Shown here piece by piece: positions 9,670 to 17,586 of a stretch of 64,000 bases of DNA. The stretch is taken from NCBI RefSeq assembly GCF_015277775.1, contig NZ_CP063849.1, positions 6,773,501 to 6,837,500 of the forward strand, read 5' to 3'. How positions within the stretch are numbered: the stretch's first letter is position 1; each line of letters begins with the position of its first letter. A program made the position numbers and the translations under genes. The notes beneath the pieces were generated by a model. It made no database searches and was not told the DNA's origin. It saw nothing but the letters and a program-made list of their open reading frames with translations. The DNA comes from Paludibaculum fermentans (GTDB lineage: Bacteria; Acidobacteriota; Terriglobia; Bryobacterales; Bryobacteraceae).

Positions 9670-10848
9670 ATGATCACCCGGCGTGAAGCAGCCAAGGGGG
9701 CGGCGTTGACCGCGCTCTCCTACTCGCGTGTGATGGGCGCGAACGACAGGATCGGGCTCGGTGTCATCGGTACTGGCGGCCGCGGCACCTACGTAATGAC
9801 GCTGTTCCAGAAGAACTCGGACGTCGAGGTGCGGGCGCTTTGCGATGTGTACCCCGCCCGGATCGACGAGGCGCAGCAGAAGGCGCCGGGGACAAAGACC
9901 TTCGGCGCTCATGAGGATCTGCTGGCGCTGAAGGAAGTGGACGCGGTTCTGATCGGCTCGCCCGACCACTGGCACAAGGCGCACGCCGTGGACGCCATGA
10001 ACGCGGGCAAGGACGTATACGTCGAGAAGCCCATGTGCCGCACGCGGGAGGAAGCTCCGCTGATGGTGAAGGCGGCGCGGATCAACGACCGGATTCTCCA
10101 GATTGGCGTGCAACAGCGCTCAGGCCCCATCTATATCGAACCGTTGGAGCTGTTCGTGCGCACGGGGAAGCTCGGGACCATCTCCCACATCGACGCGATC
10201 TGGCACGGCGGCGTGACCCGGCGCATGGTGACGGAGCCGGCCGAGAAACCCTCAAATCTGGACTGGGTCCGCTTCCTGGGTCCGGTGAAGTATCGGGACT
10301 GGGATCCGGGCCAGTACCTCAATTTCCGCGCCTACCTCGACTTCAATGGTGGGAAGATGACCGACTTCGGCCATCACTGGATGGACGTAGTCCACATGTA
10401 TATGGGGGAACGGGCCCCGCGCACCGCCAGTTTCGCCGGCGGCATCTATTACGACTTCAAGGACGGCCGGACGGCTCCGGACACCTGCAACGCGCTCTTC
10501 GAGTACGACGGCTTCTCCACTCTGTTCCAGTCAAACGCGTATGGGAACCCGCCGGAGTACGGCATCACCTTCTATGGGGACAAAGGCCGGTTGTTCGTGA
10601 ACAGGAACCGGTATGAATTCCTGTCGGCCGAGAAGGGTGCCCAACCGGTGGTGAAGCGCACTCCGGGGGACATCACGGCCGATCACGTACGGAACTTTCT
10701 GGATTGCTGCAAGTCGAGAAAGCACCCGAACGGGGACTGCGGAGTAGCTTCCATCTCGATTTTGCCGCCACTCCTGGCGGTGCAATCCTATGTCGAGAAA
10801 CGCCAGATTCGCTTTGATCCGGACCGTTTGGAGGTCTTTCCACTGTAG
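9670..10848 (+). CDS. Gfo/Idh/MocA-family oxidoreductase with twin-arginine leader
   Basis: The 392-residue product has a short N-terminal RR motif (MITRREAAKGAALTALSYS) like a Tat signal, then a Rossmann domain beginning IGLGVIGTGGRGTYV (about residues 29-43), the EKP motif of this family (VYVEKPMCRTREEAPLMV, near 120), and a C-terminal alpha/beta domain with a conserved TDFGHHWMDVVH segment. Family members are NAD(P)-dependent dehydrogenases or related enzymes acting on sugars and similar polyols; the substrate cannot be read from sequence. AAGGAG lies 9 bases before the ATG. The tatA and tatC genes follow on the same strand after about 100 bases, which fits export of a folded, cofactor-loaded enzyme. 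Confidence 0.88.
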   Translation: MITRREAAKGAALTALSYSRVMGANDRIGLGVIGTGGRGTYVMTLFQKNSDVEVRALCDVYPARIDEAQQKAPGTKTFGAHEDLLALKEVDAVLIGSPDHWHKAHAVDAMNAGKDVYVEKPMCRTREEAPLMVKAARINDRILQIGVQQRSGPIYIEPLELFVRTGKLGTISHIDAIWHGGVTRRMVTEPAEKPSNLDWVRFLGPVKYRDWDPGQYLNFRAYLDFNGGKMTDFGHHWMDVVHMYMGERAPRTASFAGGIYYDFKDGRTAPDTCNALFEYDGFSTLFQSNAYGNPPEYGITFYGDKGRLFVNRNRYEFLSAEKGAQPVVKRTPGDITADHVRNFLDCCKSRKHPNGDCGVASISILPPLLAVQSYVEKRQIRFDPDRLEVFPL

Positions 10849-10951
10849 GAATCAGGCGGCGAAGGGGGAGTACCCGTCCGGACGATGGTTGAGTGGGTTC
10901 CCTGGGTTCGCTATCATCTCTGGTAGATAAGGTCGAGAAGGAGTTCCCTGG

Positions 10952-11461
10952 ATGGGTCCGCTAGGCTGGCAAGAGACCCTTGTCATATTCGTGTTGGTCC
11001 TGCTGCTCTTCGGGCCGAAGAAGTTGCCCGAGGTCGGTAAAAACATCGCCAAGGCCATCAGTGAGTTCCGCCGGGCTTCCAACGATTTGAAGGACACCTG
11101 GCAGCGCGAAATGGCCAATCTGGAGAAAGAAACTCAGGAGATCCGCAAGGAGACTGAGTCGCTCGCCCAGATTACCAACGATACGGTCAACGACACGAGT
11201 TACTACAACTACGATTCGTCGTACGACTACGGTGCCTACGGGTATCCGGAATCGGGCGATGCGTCAACAACGACAAGTACGGATTCTACCGCCGTAAGCG
11301 CTTCCGCAATTCAGGGCGCTGACAGCACCGGTGCGGCCGCCACAGAGGTGGCCGAAGCGGCTCCAAACTTGAAAGCGGCCGAAGGCGCTGTGCCCACATC
11401 CGGCACGACAGTCTCCGCGACGCCGGAAAGTTCCTCCACGGAGTCGTCGGCAGCCCGCTAG
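10952..11461 (+). CDS. tatA: Twin-arginine translocase TatA/TatB-type subunit
   Basis: The product (169 residues) has the TatA/B layout: a short N-tail, one membrane helix (TLVIFVLVLLLFGPKKLPEV, residues ~10-29 with the diagnostic FGPKKLPE hinge), then an amphipathic helix (residues ~30-70). TatA forms the size-adaptable pore of the Tat pathway that moves folded proteins across the cytoplasmic membrane. The remaining ~95 residues are an unusual low-complexity tail, first Tyr/Asp-rich (near 85-105), then Ser/Thr/Ala-rich. AAGGAG is 8 bases before the ATG. tatC begins 39 bases downstream, so the two are probably cotranscribed. Whether it acts as TatA or TatB cannot be decided. Confidence 0.88.
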   Translation: MGPLGWQETLVIFVLVLLLFGPKKLPEVGKNIAKAISEFRRASNDLKDTWQREMANLEKETQEIRKETESLAQITNDTVNDTSYYNYDSSYDYGAYGYPESGDASTTTSTDSTAVSASAIQGADSTGAAATEVAEAAPNLKAAEGAVPTSGTTVSATPESSSTESSAAR

Positions 11462-11500
11462 CACAAGTCCGGTCACAAATCAGGAACACGCAGTACGCGA

Positions 11501-12643
11501 ATGCCGGAAATGCCGGATCATACCAACGACCCGCAAGAACCACGTCCGGAGCTTGACCCGGAGCACGATGGGCGTCTGACGCCCGCATCCACGTCCGGGA
11601 ATCTTGACCCGTACGCCAAGGAAGATGGCCTGGCTGAAGAAGTGACGGCGGTACCGGCGGAAATCACGCCGGTGACCGCCGTTACTCCGGCGCCCGTGAC
11701 TGCTGCCGCGCCTCCAGCCCCGCCCGCACCCCCAAAGACCGCAGACCCTGATGAAGACGACGAGGAAGATGACGGCATGCTGCGCATGTCCTTCCTGGAG
11801 CACCTGGAAGAGCTGCGATTCCGTCTCATTCGAGCCCTTATGGGGTTGGGCGTGGCATTTGGCGTCTGCCTGTTTTACACCGACAAACTGTGGGACGCTG
11901 TTCGCGAACCGGCCGCCAGCGCGCTGAAACAATTGGGTTTACCCGAAGATTTGGCGCAGATTACGCCCATTGAGGGTTTCAGTATTATCTGGGTGAAGAT
12001 CCCTGTGATCTGCGCCTTGTTCATCGCCTCCCCGTGGATTCTGTACCAGGTTTGGGCCTTTATCGCGCCGGGCCTGTACAAGAAGGAACGAAGGCTGGCC
12101 ACGCCGTTCATCTTCACGACGGCCGGCCTGTTCATCGCAGGCGGTGCTTTCGCCTACTTCGTGGCATTCCGCTTCGGCCTCGCCTTCCTGCTGGGCATCG
12201 GCGTGGGCCACGGCGTGAAGCCGGTGGTCTCGATCACCGAATATACCGATCTTTTCGTGAACGTGATCCTGGGCGTGGCCTTGGTATTTGAGCTGCCCGT
12301 CCTGATCTTCTTCCTCACCCTGCTGCGTATCGCGTCGCCAAGATTCCTGCTGGCGCACTCCCGCTACGCCATCCTGATCATTGTGATCCTGGCCGCGGTG
12401 ATCACTCCGACGCCGGATGCCGTGAATCTGACGATCTTCGCGGCTCCGATGATCCTGCTGTACTTCGCCGGTGTCTTCGCCAGCCACCTGCTGGTACTCA
12501 GCCGCGAAGGCAAGAAGTTCCCATGGCATCGAGTCCTCTACGGCGTGCTGGTGCTGGCCGCGATCATCGGCGGACTGCTCTGGCTGGCCCTGACGAAATA
12601 TGGGTACCATTGGCTGTGGAAGTGGCCGTTTCTGATGAAGTAG
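11501..12643 (+). CDS. tatC: Sec-independent translocase TatC
   Basis: The product is 380 residues, longer than the usual ~250 because of a ~90-residue Pro/Ala-rich and then acidic N-terminal extension (ending DPDEDDEEDDG). From residue ~93 the canonical TatC sequence follows: SFLEHLEELRFRLIRAL, then six hydrophobic helices with FIAPGLYKKERR after the second and the conserved FELPVLIFFL near helix 4. TatC binds the twin-arginine signal of Tat substrates. It forms a likely operon with the upstream tatA. The start is unsure because the ribosome site is weak and the extension is not conserved in most TatC proteins; starts inside the extension are possible. Confidence 0.92.
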   Translation: MPEMPDHTNDPQEPRPELDPEHDGRLTPASTSGNLDPYAKEDGLAEEVTAVPAEITPVTAVTPAPVTAAAPPAPPAPPKTADPDEDDEEDDGMLRMSFLEHLEELRFRLIRALMGLGVAFGVCLFYTDKLWDAVREPAASALKQLGLPEDLAQITPIEGFSIIWVKIPVICALFIASPWILYQVWAFIAPGLYKKERRLATPFIFTTAGLFIAGGAFAYFVAFRFGLAFLLGIGVGHGVKPVVSITEYTDLFVNVILGVALVFELPVLIFFLTLLRIASPRFLLAHSRYAILIIVILAAVITPTPDAVNLTIFAAPMILLYFAGVFASHLLVLSREGKKFPWHRVLYGVLVLAAIIGGLLWLALTKYGYHWLWKWPFLMK

Positions 12644-12662
12644 ACTTCACAGTGACAATCGA

Positions 12663-13433
12663 ATGAGCACGCAACCCGCTCGCACCCAACCCGTTCGTAG
12701 TCCACAGACGGAGCAGGGGGTGCGTGCGGTGCACCAGGAGAACACCCTGGCGCAGAAGGCTTACCGCCTGGTGAGGGAGCGCATCCTGAAGGGGGACTAC
12801 CCTCCAGGCGCCGCTCTCTCCCGGCGCAGGTTGGCCGACGAGTTCGGGATGAGCCTGCTGCCGGTCGCCGAGGCGCTGCAGCGGCTGGTGAACGATGGCC
12901 TGCTGGAGAGCCGGCCTCGGGTGGGTACCCGCGTCAGGACGCCCAGCCGCGACGAGGTCAAAGACCGCTATCTCCTCCGCGAAGCGCTGGAAAGCCAGTC
13001 CGCGCGCCTGTTCGCTGAACGCGCGACGCCCAAGGACAAGGCCGAAATCCTACGCATGGCGAAGCACCTGGATCACCTCTATGCGTGCTGCGACGGGTCC
13101 GATACGGATCACGAATTCCGTCTCTCGGTGCGTGTCTACCACGTGAAATTCCACCTGCGGGTGGCCGAGATCGGCGGCTGCGCTCTGTTGCGGCAGTCGA
13201 TTGAGCGCGAGCAGGATCTGCTGTTCAGTTGGCTGTCGGATACGGCGGCCCAGGTGCACCCGCTGCCGCAGAGATACCATTCCGAATTGGCGGAGGCACT
13301 CTGTTCCGGCGACATCCTGGTGGCGGATGAGGCGATCCGCCAGCACATCCGGTACGCGTTGGATGAACTGCTGAAGATCGCCTACCAGCCCAATGGCACA
13401 CGCTGGCGCATGGCGCCCAAATCGGCCCGCTAA
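12663..13433 (+). CDS. GntR-family transcriptional regulator, FCD (FadR-like) subfamily
   Basis: The 256-residue product carries an N-terminal winged helix (about 27-95: AYRLVRERILKGDYPPG, then LSRRRLADEFGMS with LPVAEALQRLVNDGLLE), followed by an all-helical FCD-type ligand domain (about 100-240) with the typical REALESQSARLFAER entry. Such proteins bind palindromic operators as dimers and respond to small organic acids or sugars; the ligand is not evident. It starts 19 bases after tatC on the same strand, and its TAA abuts the stop of the convergent methyltransferase gene with no spacing. Which genes it controls is unknown. Confidence 0.85.
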   Translation: MSTQPARTQPVRSPQTEQGVRAVHQENTLAQKAYRLVRERILKGDYPPGAALSRRRLADEFGMSLLPVAEALQRLVNDGLLESRPRVGTRVRTPSRDEVKDRYLLREALESQSARLFAERATPKDKAEILRMAKHLDHLYACCDGSDTDHEFRLSVRVYHVKFHLRVAEIGGCALLRQSIEREQDLLFSWLSDTAAQVHPLPQRYHSELAEALCSGDILVADEAIRQHIRYALDELLKIAYQPNGTRWRMAPKSAR

Positions 13434-14120
13434 CTAGCGCTTAAAGAACCAAAGCCAGAAATACTGCTGCCCGGCCCCATGCCGATAGCGCGGCTCGAAG
13501 CCGCACTTTTCCGCCATTTCCACGGCCTGCTCGTCGGAGAACGGCACACCCAGCCAGGTGTCGTCGACTTCCGTCTGCAGCGTGGGGTCGCCCTGCACCT
13601 GGAACTTGAACAACGCACCGGGGCGCAGCAACCGGCTCACTTCCGCCACGTAGTTGTAGATCACCTCGCGGCTGGGAATGTGCTGGAAGACGATGGTGGA
13701 GAAGGCGAAGTCGAAGTCGGCGACGGGGATCACCGAGAGGTCCATGCCGTTGTTCTGGTAGGCATGCGCGCCGGGGAACGGCTTCACCGCCTCAGTGGCC
13801 AGCGCGACCATTTCGCCGCTCACGTCGACAGCATGCACTTCGCCAAAGTATTTCGACAGGGCCCGGGTCACGCGGCCGGCGCCGCAGCCGATTTCCAGCA
13901 CCCGCATCTGGCGCGGGTCTTTGCCCTGGCAGATGTTGGTGAGATCGGTCAGAATCTCTTCCGCGAAGGTGCGTTCACCTGAGGCGTAGAAGTCCTGATC
14001 GGTCCAGTCCGTGCGTTCGGTGTTGACATAGAAGCGGGCGTTCTCCCGGGCGCGTTCGTCCCAGTCGCGGCGCATCTTGTCGAGCGTCTGTTCCAGTTTC
14101 TGTGACTCCATAAGACTCAC
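13434..14120 (-). CDS. Class I SAM-dependent methyltransferase
   Basis: A 228-residue protein with motif I VLEIGCGAGRVTRAL (residues 74-88), the acidic post-motif residue in VHAVDVSGEMV, and a motif IV-like FDFAFSTIVFQHI, all as in the Methyltransf_11/25 superfamily. A helical N-terminal stretch of about 50 residues precedes it. The substrate cannot be inferred. An in-frame ATG at codon 4 is an equally good start. Its stop codon directly adjoins that of the GntR gene. Confidence 0.8.
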   Translation of the reverse strand: MSLMESQKLEQTLDKMRRDWDERARENARFYVNTERTDWTDQDFYASGERTFAEEILTDLTNICQGKDPRQMRVLEIGCGAGRVTRALSKYFGEVHAVDVSGEMVALATEAVKPFPGAHAYQNNGMDLSVIPVADFDFAFSTIVFQHIPSREVIYNYVAEVSRLLRPGALFKFQVQGDPTLQTEVDDTWLGVPFSDEQAVEMAEKCGFEPRYRHGAGQQYFWLWFFKR

Positions 14121-14183
14121 TTTGATTGTACCCGGCGGGCCATCCGGAAAATGACGTGGTATATTGAGAAAGACAGCACGCGT

Positions 14184-14259
14184 GGGCGGCTAGCTCAGTT
14201 GGGAGAGCACCGCGTTCGCAATGCGGGGGTCGAGGGTTCGAATCCCTCGCCGTCCACCA
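14184..14259 (+). tRNA. tRNA-Ala (anticodon CGC)
   Basis: A complete cloverleaf: acceptor stem GGGCGGC/GCCGTCC containing the G3:U70 pair that identifies tRNA-Ala, D-arm GCTC/GAGC, anticodon arm CCGCG-TTCGCAA-TGCGG with anticodon CGC, T-arm GAGGG-TTCGAAT-CCCTC, and encoded ACCA end. A TATATT box lies 19 bases upstream. Confidence 0.96.
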
Positions 14260-14288
14260 AACCCACCCTGCTGTCACCCACCGGGCCG

Positions 14289-14720
14289 CTACCTTCCACT
14301 GGAACCGAATCCGCCCGAACCCCGGGTCGACTCGTTCAATCCGCCCTCTTCCCACTCAATGGCCTCATAGCGGGCGATCACCATCTGCGCAATCCGGTCC
14401 CCCTTGACGATCTGATACGGAGCAGTGCCGAGATTCAGCAGGATGACCCGGATTTCGCCGCGATAGCCCGGATCAATGGTGGCCGGGGCATTCGGCAGCG
14501 TAATCGCGTGGCGCAGCGCCAGGCCACTGCGCGGTCTCAGCTGCGCTTCATACCCCGGGGGCAGTTCAATGGACAAGCCTGTGGGCACGAGCGCGGGACG
14601 ATTGGGCTCCAGGACAATATCTGCCAGGGATTTCAGGTCCATGCCCGCGTCTTCCTCCGCGCCGTGCGCGTAAACGGGCAATTCGGCGTCGGCATGGAGC
14701 CGGTTAATGCGAATCTTCAT
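14289..14720 (-). CDS. dut: Deoxyuridine 5'-triphosphate nucleotidohydrolase (dUTPase)
   Basis: The 143-residue product has the five motifs of trimeric dUTPase: [10 protein letters not shown] (I), [11 protein letters not shown] (II), the uracil-binding [16 protein letters not shown] (III), [10 protein letters not shown] (IV) and the Gly-rich C-terminal arm [10 protein letters not shown] (V). It hydrolyses dUTP to dUMP and pyrophosphate, keeping uracil out of DNA and supplying dUMP for thymidylate synthesis. It is divergent from the ThyX-type gene with only about 26-55 bases between starts, so both steps of dTMP formation probably share one control region. Confidence 0.93.
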   Translation of the reverse strand: MKIRINRLHADAELPVYAHGAEEDAGMDLKSLADIVLEPNRPALVPTGLSIELPPGYEAQLRPRSGLALRHAITLPNAPATIDPGYRGEIRVILLNLGTAPYQIVKGDRIAQMVIARYEAIEWEEGGLNESTRGSGGFGSSGR

Positions 14721-14746
14721 GAGGTAGTCTTCGCTATCATAGCTGT

Positions 14747-16186
14747 TTGCCCAACGAACCAGCAGCGAGACGAGTGATCACCGTCGGGCCCATGCCGCCC
14801 GAGAAACTGGCTTATGCCCTGGCCCGCTACAGCCGGTCGCCGGACTCCATCCAACAGTCGATCGACTGGGTGAAAAGCCACGACTCCTCCAAGTTTCTGG
14901 AGAGTTTTTACTTCCAGTACGGCCACGCGTCCATCGCCGATTTGGGGCACGTGGCGCTCTCCTGGGAAGGCGTCAGTGAAATCGCCGCCATCGAGATCGA
15001 GGACGAGCAGTTGTGGGATGGCCAGGCACGGTCGTCGCGCTATCAGGATTTTTCGCGCTCCGGCTTTGTGACGCCCCCTGGGCTGGATGCGGTGCAAACG
15101 GAAACCTATCAGGCCGCCGGCCGCCGGTTGCTGGAGACTTACCGCGAGATCCACGGCCGCATGGTCGAGGCCCTCAGCGCCAAACTCCCGCGGCCGGAAT
15201 CAATGAAGCCGGATGCCTATCAGCGGAACATTGCGGCCCGCGCGTTTGATGTCGCCCGCTATGTCCTCTTCCTGGGCATTCCGACTGGTGTGGGCCAGGT
15301 GACCAGCATCCGCACGTTGGAGAAACAGATCCGGCGCATGCGCAGCTCGGAGTATGGAGAAGTGCGGGCGGTAGCGGAGGAAGCGGCCCAGGCGTGCGCC
15401 GAGACCCCGCACTGTCCCTGGCGTACGGATGTCCAGGAAGAGGCTCTGGCGCCGACACTCGCCAAGTATGTCGATCCGGATCCCTACCCCGGGCAGGCCC
15501 GGGCGGACCTGGCGCAGTGGGCGGCGGAGAATCTGCCAATCGCATCGGGCGAGACGCCGCACGCGGTGGTCCTGACCAAAACGGCGGATCCTTTGGCCGA
15601 CATTGCGGCCACGCTGCTGTACGCCGTGACGGACCGGCCCTTCCAGGAGTTGCACGAGACGGTCAGCGAATGGGGCCGCGCCCGCCAGGCGGAAGTCCTG
15701 GAGGTCGCCCTGCGCGCCCGGGCCCGGCGGGACGAGCTGCTGCGCGAGTTCCGGGGTGGGCCCTACGCCTTCGACATGCTGATCGACATTGGAGCCTACC
15801 GCGACATGCATCGCCACCGGCGCTGTCACCAGACGCGGCAGGCGTTCACCTGGCAGCACGGCTTCGCGGTGCCCCAGGGGCTGGTCGAGGCCGGTTTGGA
15901 ATCCATCTATCGAACCGCGTTGCGGGAGGCCCAGGCAGCGGCGGAGCAACTGCCGGCCGGGACGGCACATTACCTGTTGCCGTTCGCCGCGAAAGGCCGC
16001 TTTCTGTTCAAGATGGACTTCGCCGAAGCCGAGTACATCGCCAAGCTGCGCAGCGGGGTCAAGGGCCATTTCAGCTACCGCGATGTAGCCTGGCGCATGA
16101 AGGTGGAGATGGACCGTGTGGATCCCGAACTGGGTCGCCTGATCGCCGCGACCCCGCCCTGGGTAGAGGACCCGCTGGTGCGGTAA
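14747..16186 (+). CDS. thyX: Double-length ThyX-type (FAD-dependent) thymidylate synthase family protein
   Basis: The 479-residue protein looks like two ThyX-like halves. The first has [19 protein letters not shown] and, at the signature position, [13 protein letters not shown], which keeps the distal Ser-x-Arg-Tyr part but not the RHR. The second has [16 protein letters not shown], which keeps the RHR but lacks the usual following Ser-x-Arg. Ordinary ThyX is ~220-250 residues and uses RHRxxS(x7)SxR to bind FAD and dUMP; here the signature appears split between halves. It probably methylates dUMP to dTMP, in keeping with divergent dut. The TTG at 14747 has no ribosome site; the GTG at 14774 ([17 protein letters not shown]) is a good alternative. 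Confidence 0.75.
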   Translation: MPNEPAARRVITVGPMPPEKLAYALARYSRSPDSIQQSIDWVKSHDSSKFLESFYFQYGHASIADLGHVALSWEGVSEIAAIEIEDEQLWDGQARSSRYQDFSRSGFVTPPGLDAVQTETYQAAGRRLLETYREIHGRMVEALSAKLPRPESMKPDAYQRNIAARAFDVARYVLFLGIPTGVGQVTSIRTLEKQIRRMRSSEYGEVRAVAEEAAQACAETPHCPWRTDVQEEALAPTLAKYVDPDPYPGQARADLAQWAAENLPIASGETPHAVVLTKTADPLADIAATLLYAVTDRPFQELHETVSEWGRARQAEVLEVALRARARRDELLREFRGGPYAFDMLIDIGAYRDMHRHRRCHQTRQAFTWQHGFAVPQGLVEAGLESIYRTALREAQAAAEQLPAGTAHYLLPFAAKGRFLFKMDFAEAEYIAKLRSGVKGHFSYRDVAWRMKVEMDRVDPELGRLIAATPPWVEDPLVR

Positions 16187-16232
16187 TGCGCGCTTGACCA
16201 GATCTGTTATTCTGTTGGTGTCCCTCCCATGA

Positions 16233-16307
16233 GCGGGAGTAATTCAGTGGTAGAATGTCAGCTTCCCAAGCTGAACGTCGCCGGTTCGATCCCGGTCTCC
16301 CGCTCCA
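16233..16307 (+). tRNA. tRNA-Gly (anticodon CCC)
   Basis: A complete cloverleaf: perfect acceptor stem GCGGGAG/CTCCCGC, D-arm, anticodon arm TCAGC-TTCCCAA-GCTGA with anticodon CCC, T-arm GCCGG-TTCGATC-CCGGT, discriminator T and encoded CCA. It marks the left edge of the accessory Rhs island. I looked for a duplicated 3' end that would act as an attachment site and saw none. Confidence 0.95.
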
Positions 16308-17586
16308 ATCCTTTCAGTGACTTACGCGAGCTCTTCCTTTGTCCGATGGCGAAAAGCGGAGTAATCGGAGTAGGAAGGTCATAAGCTTCTGATTTCGCGT
16401 GGCCTGAGTGTCAACGGCTACCTATTGATCCCTGCGTGTGCGGGCACGAAGTCATCATTATCTGATTGATAATTCGTTCTCAATGCCCGTCTGGTCTGAC
16501 GACCATCCATCTGCCAGCGAGAGCGTCGGCCATCGCAAATAATCCAGCAGCCATAGTCCGATACCACCGGCACTGCGATAGCTCCGAAGGTCAAGACTGT
16601 TCACTCTATAGCCTTGGACGGCCAGAACGACCACCACCCCGGAGAAGATACTTACCGCTTCCTGCGCTTGTTAGTTGCAGACGGCGCCACTGTCTCTCGC
16701 TTGCTGGTACCGTGTTCTGAACTTCTTGCCGGTTACCGCGGCGGCCCGGTCCAGCGTGACGACCTGGTAAGGTTCTTGAACGCTCAAGACGTGATTCACG
16801 TCGACGGAGCGTGTCACCCATCGCGTCCAATATCCTTCATCTCCATTGCACGGTTTTGGGTGTCACCCCAGGTAATTGCGCGCGAAATTGGTTGCGCTTC
16901 GAAACTGTATCGGTGTGAACGATGAGCTCCCCTGTGCTGAAGCACAGAGAGTAGGCGGAAGCATCTGTTGGCGCGGTGACACCGCAGTGAATTGCGATGC
17001 CGATCAGCTCAGGTGAGGGCAACTGCTGCCAGCGGTCGAGCAGGGTAATTCAATTAAAATGGCGACTATATGTGCACCTGATTGAAGTGTAAGTTCCGTT
17101 GCAGTTCTGATCTCAGGTGGGCTGCCAGGCTTGGATCTAACTCTCGAGCAGAAGCGCGCCATCGCGGATTGTTGGCAACTCCTCGGCCCGCACAAAGCCG
17201 CCTTCAGTGCGGCAGGGCAGCCGTCAGGAATGTGTTCAGCCCCAGGAGCCTTGGCTGGATATCGCCACGAGATGTGAGCTTGAGGGGGCGCATGCAGTCC
17301 GCGAAGGCCAACCATATCACACAGTACATATTCGTGGTGTTCTGTCTCTTCGTCTCCACTAAGCGATCACCTTAGAAATAATTAGGAGAAAATTAATGCA
17401 CAATTCACGATGTGTGTTGATATACTCGGCTTGCTGCGCTTCAGAGTCTCGCTGCGCAATGCACCCCGGGCCGCCCTGGAGTGCGTTGTCGGTCAGTGCG
17501 CGTTCGCGCGCCGAGGCCTTGTGGCGTTTAGATTCGCCCACGCCTAAAGTTCATGGCGCAGGCCTTTGTGAGGGTCCAATCGCGCC
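16308..17586. other. 1.3 kb without a convincing gene, left edge of the Rhs island
   Basis: Short ORFs exist on both strands but none shows a family motif or consistent third-position G+C bias as in the flanking genes; base composition is lower in G+C than upstream. A 126-codon ORF from 17396 has a good AGGAG site 8 bases before its ATG but overlaps the R1 start out of frame and has an implausible Cys/Ser-rich composition. Decayed sequence, a leader for R1 or both are possible. Confidence 0.5.
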
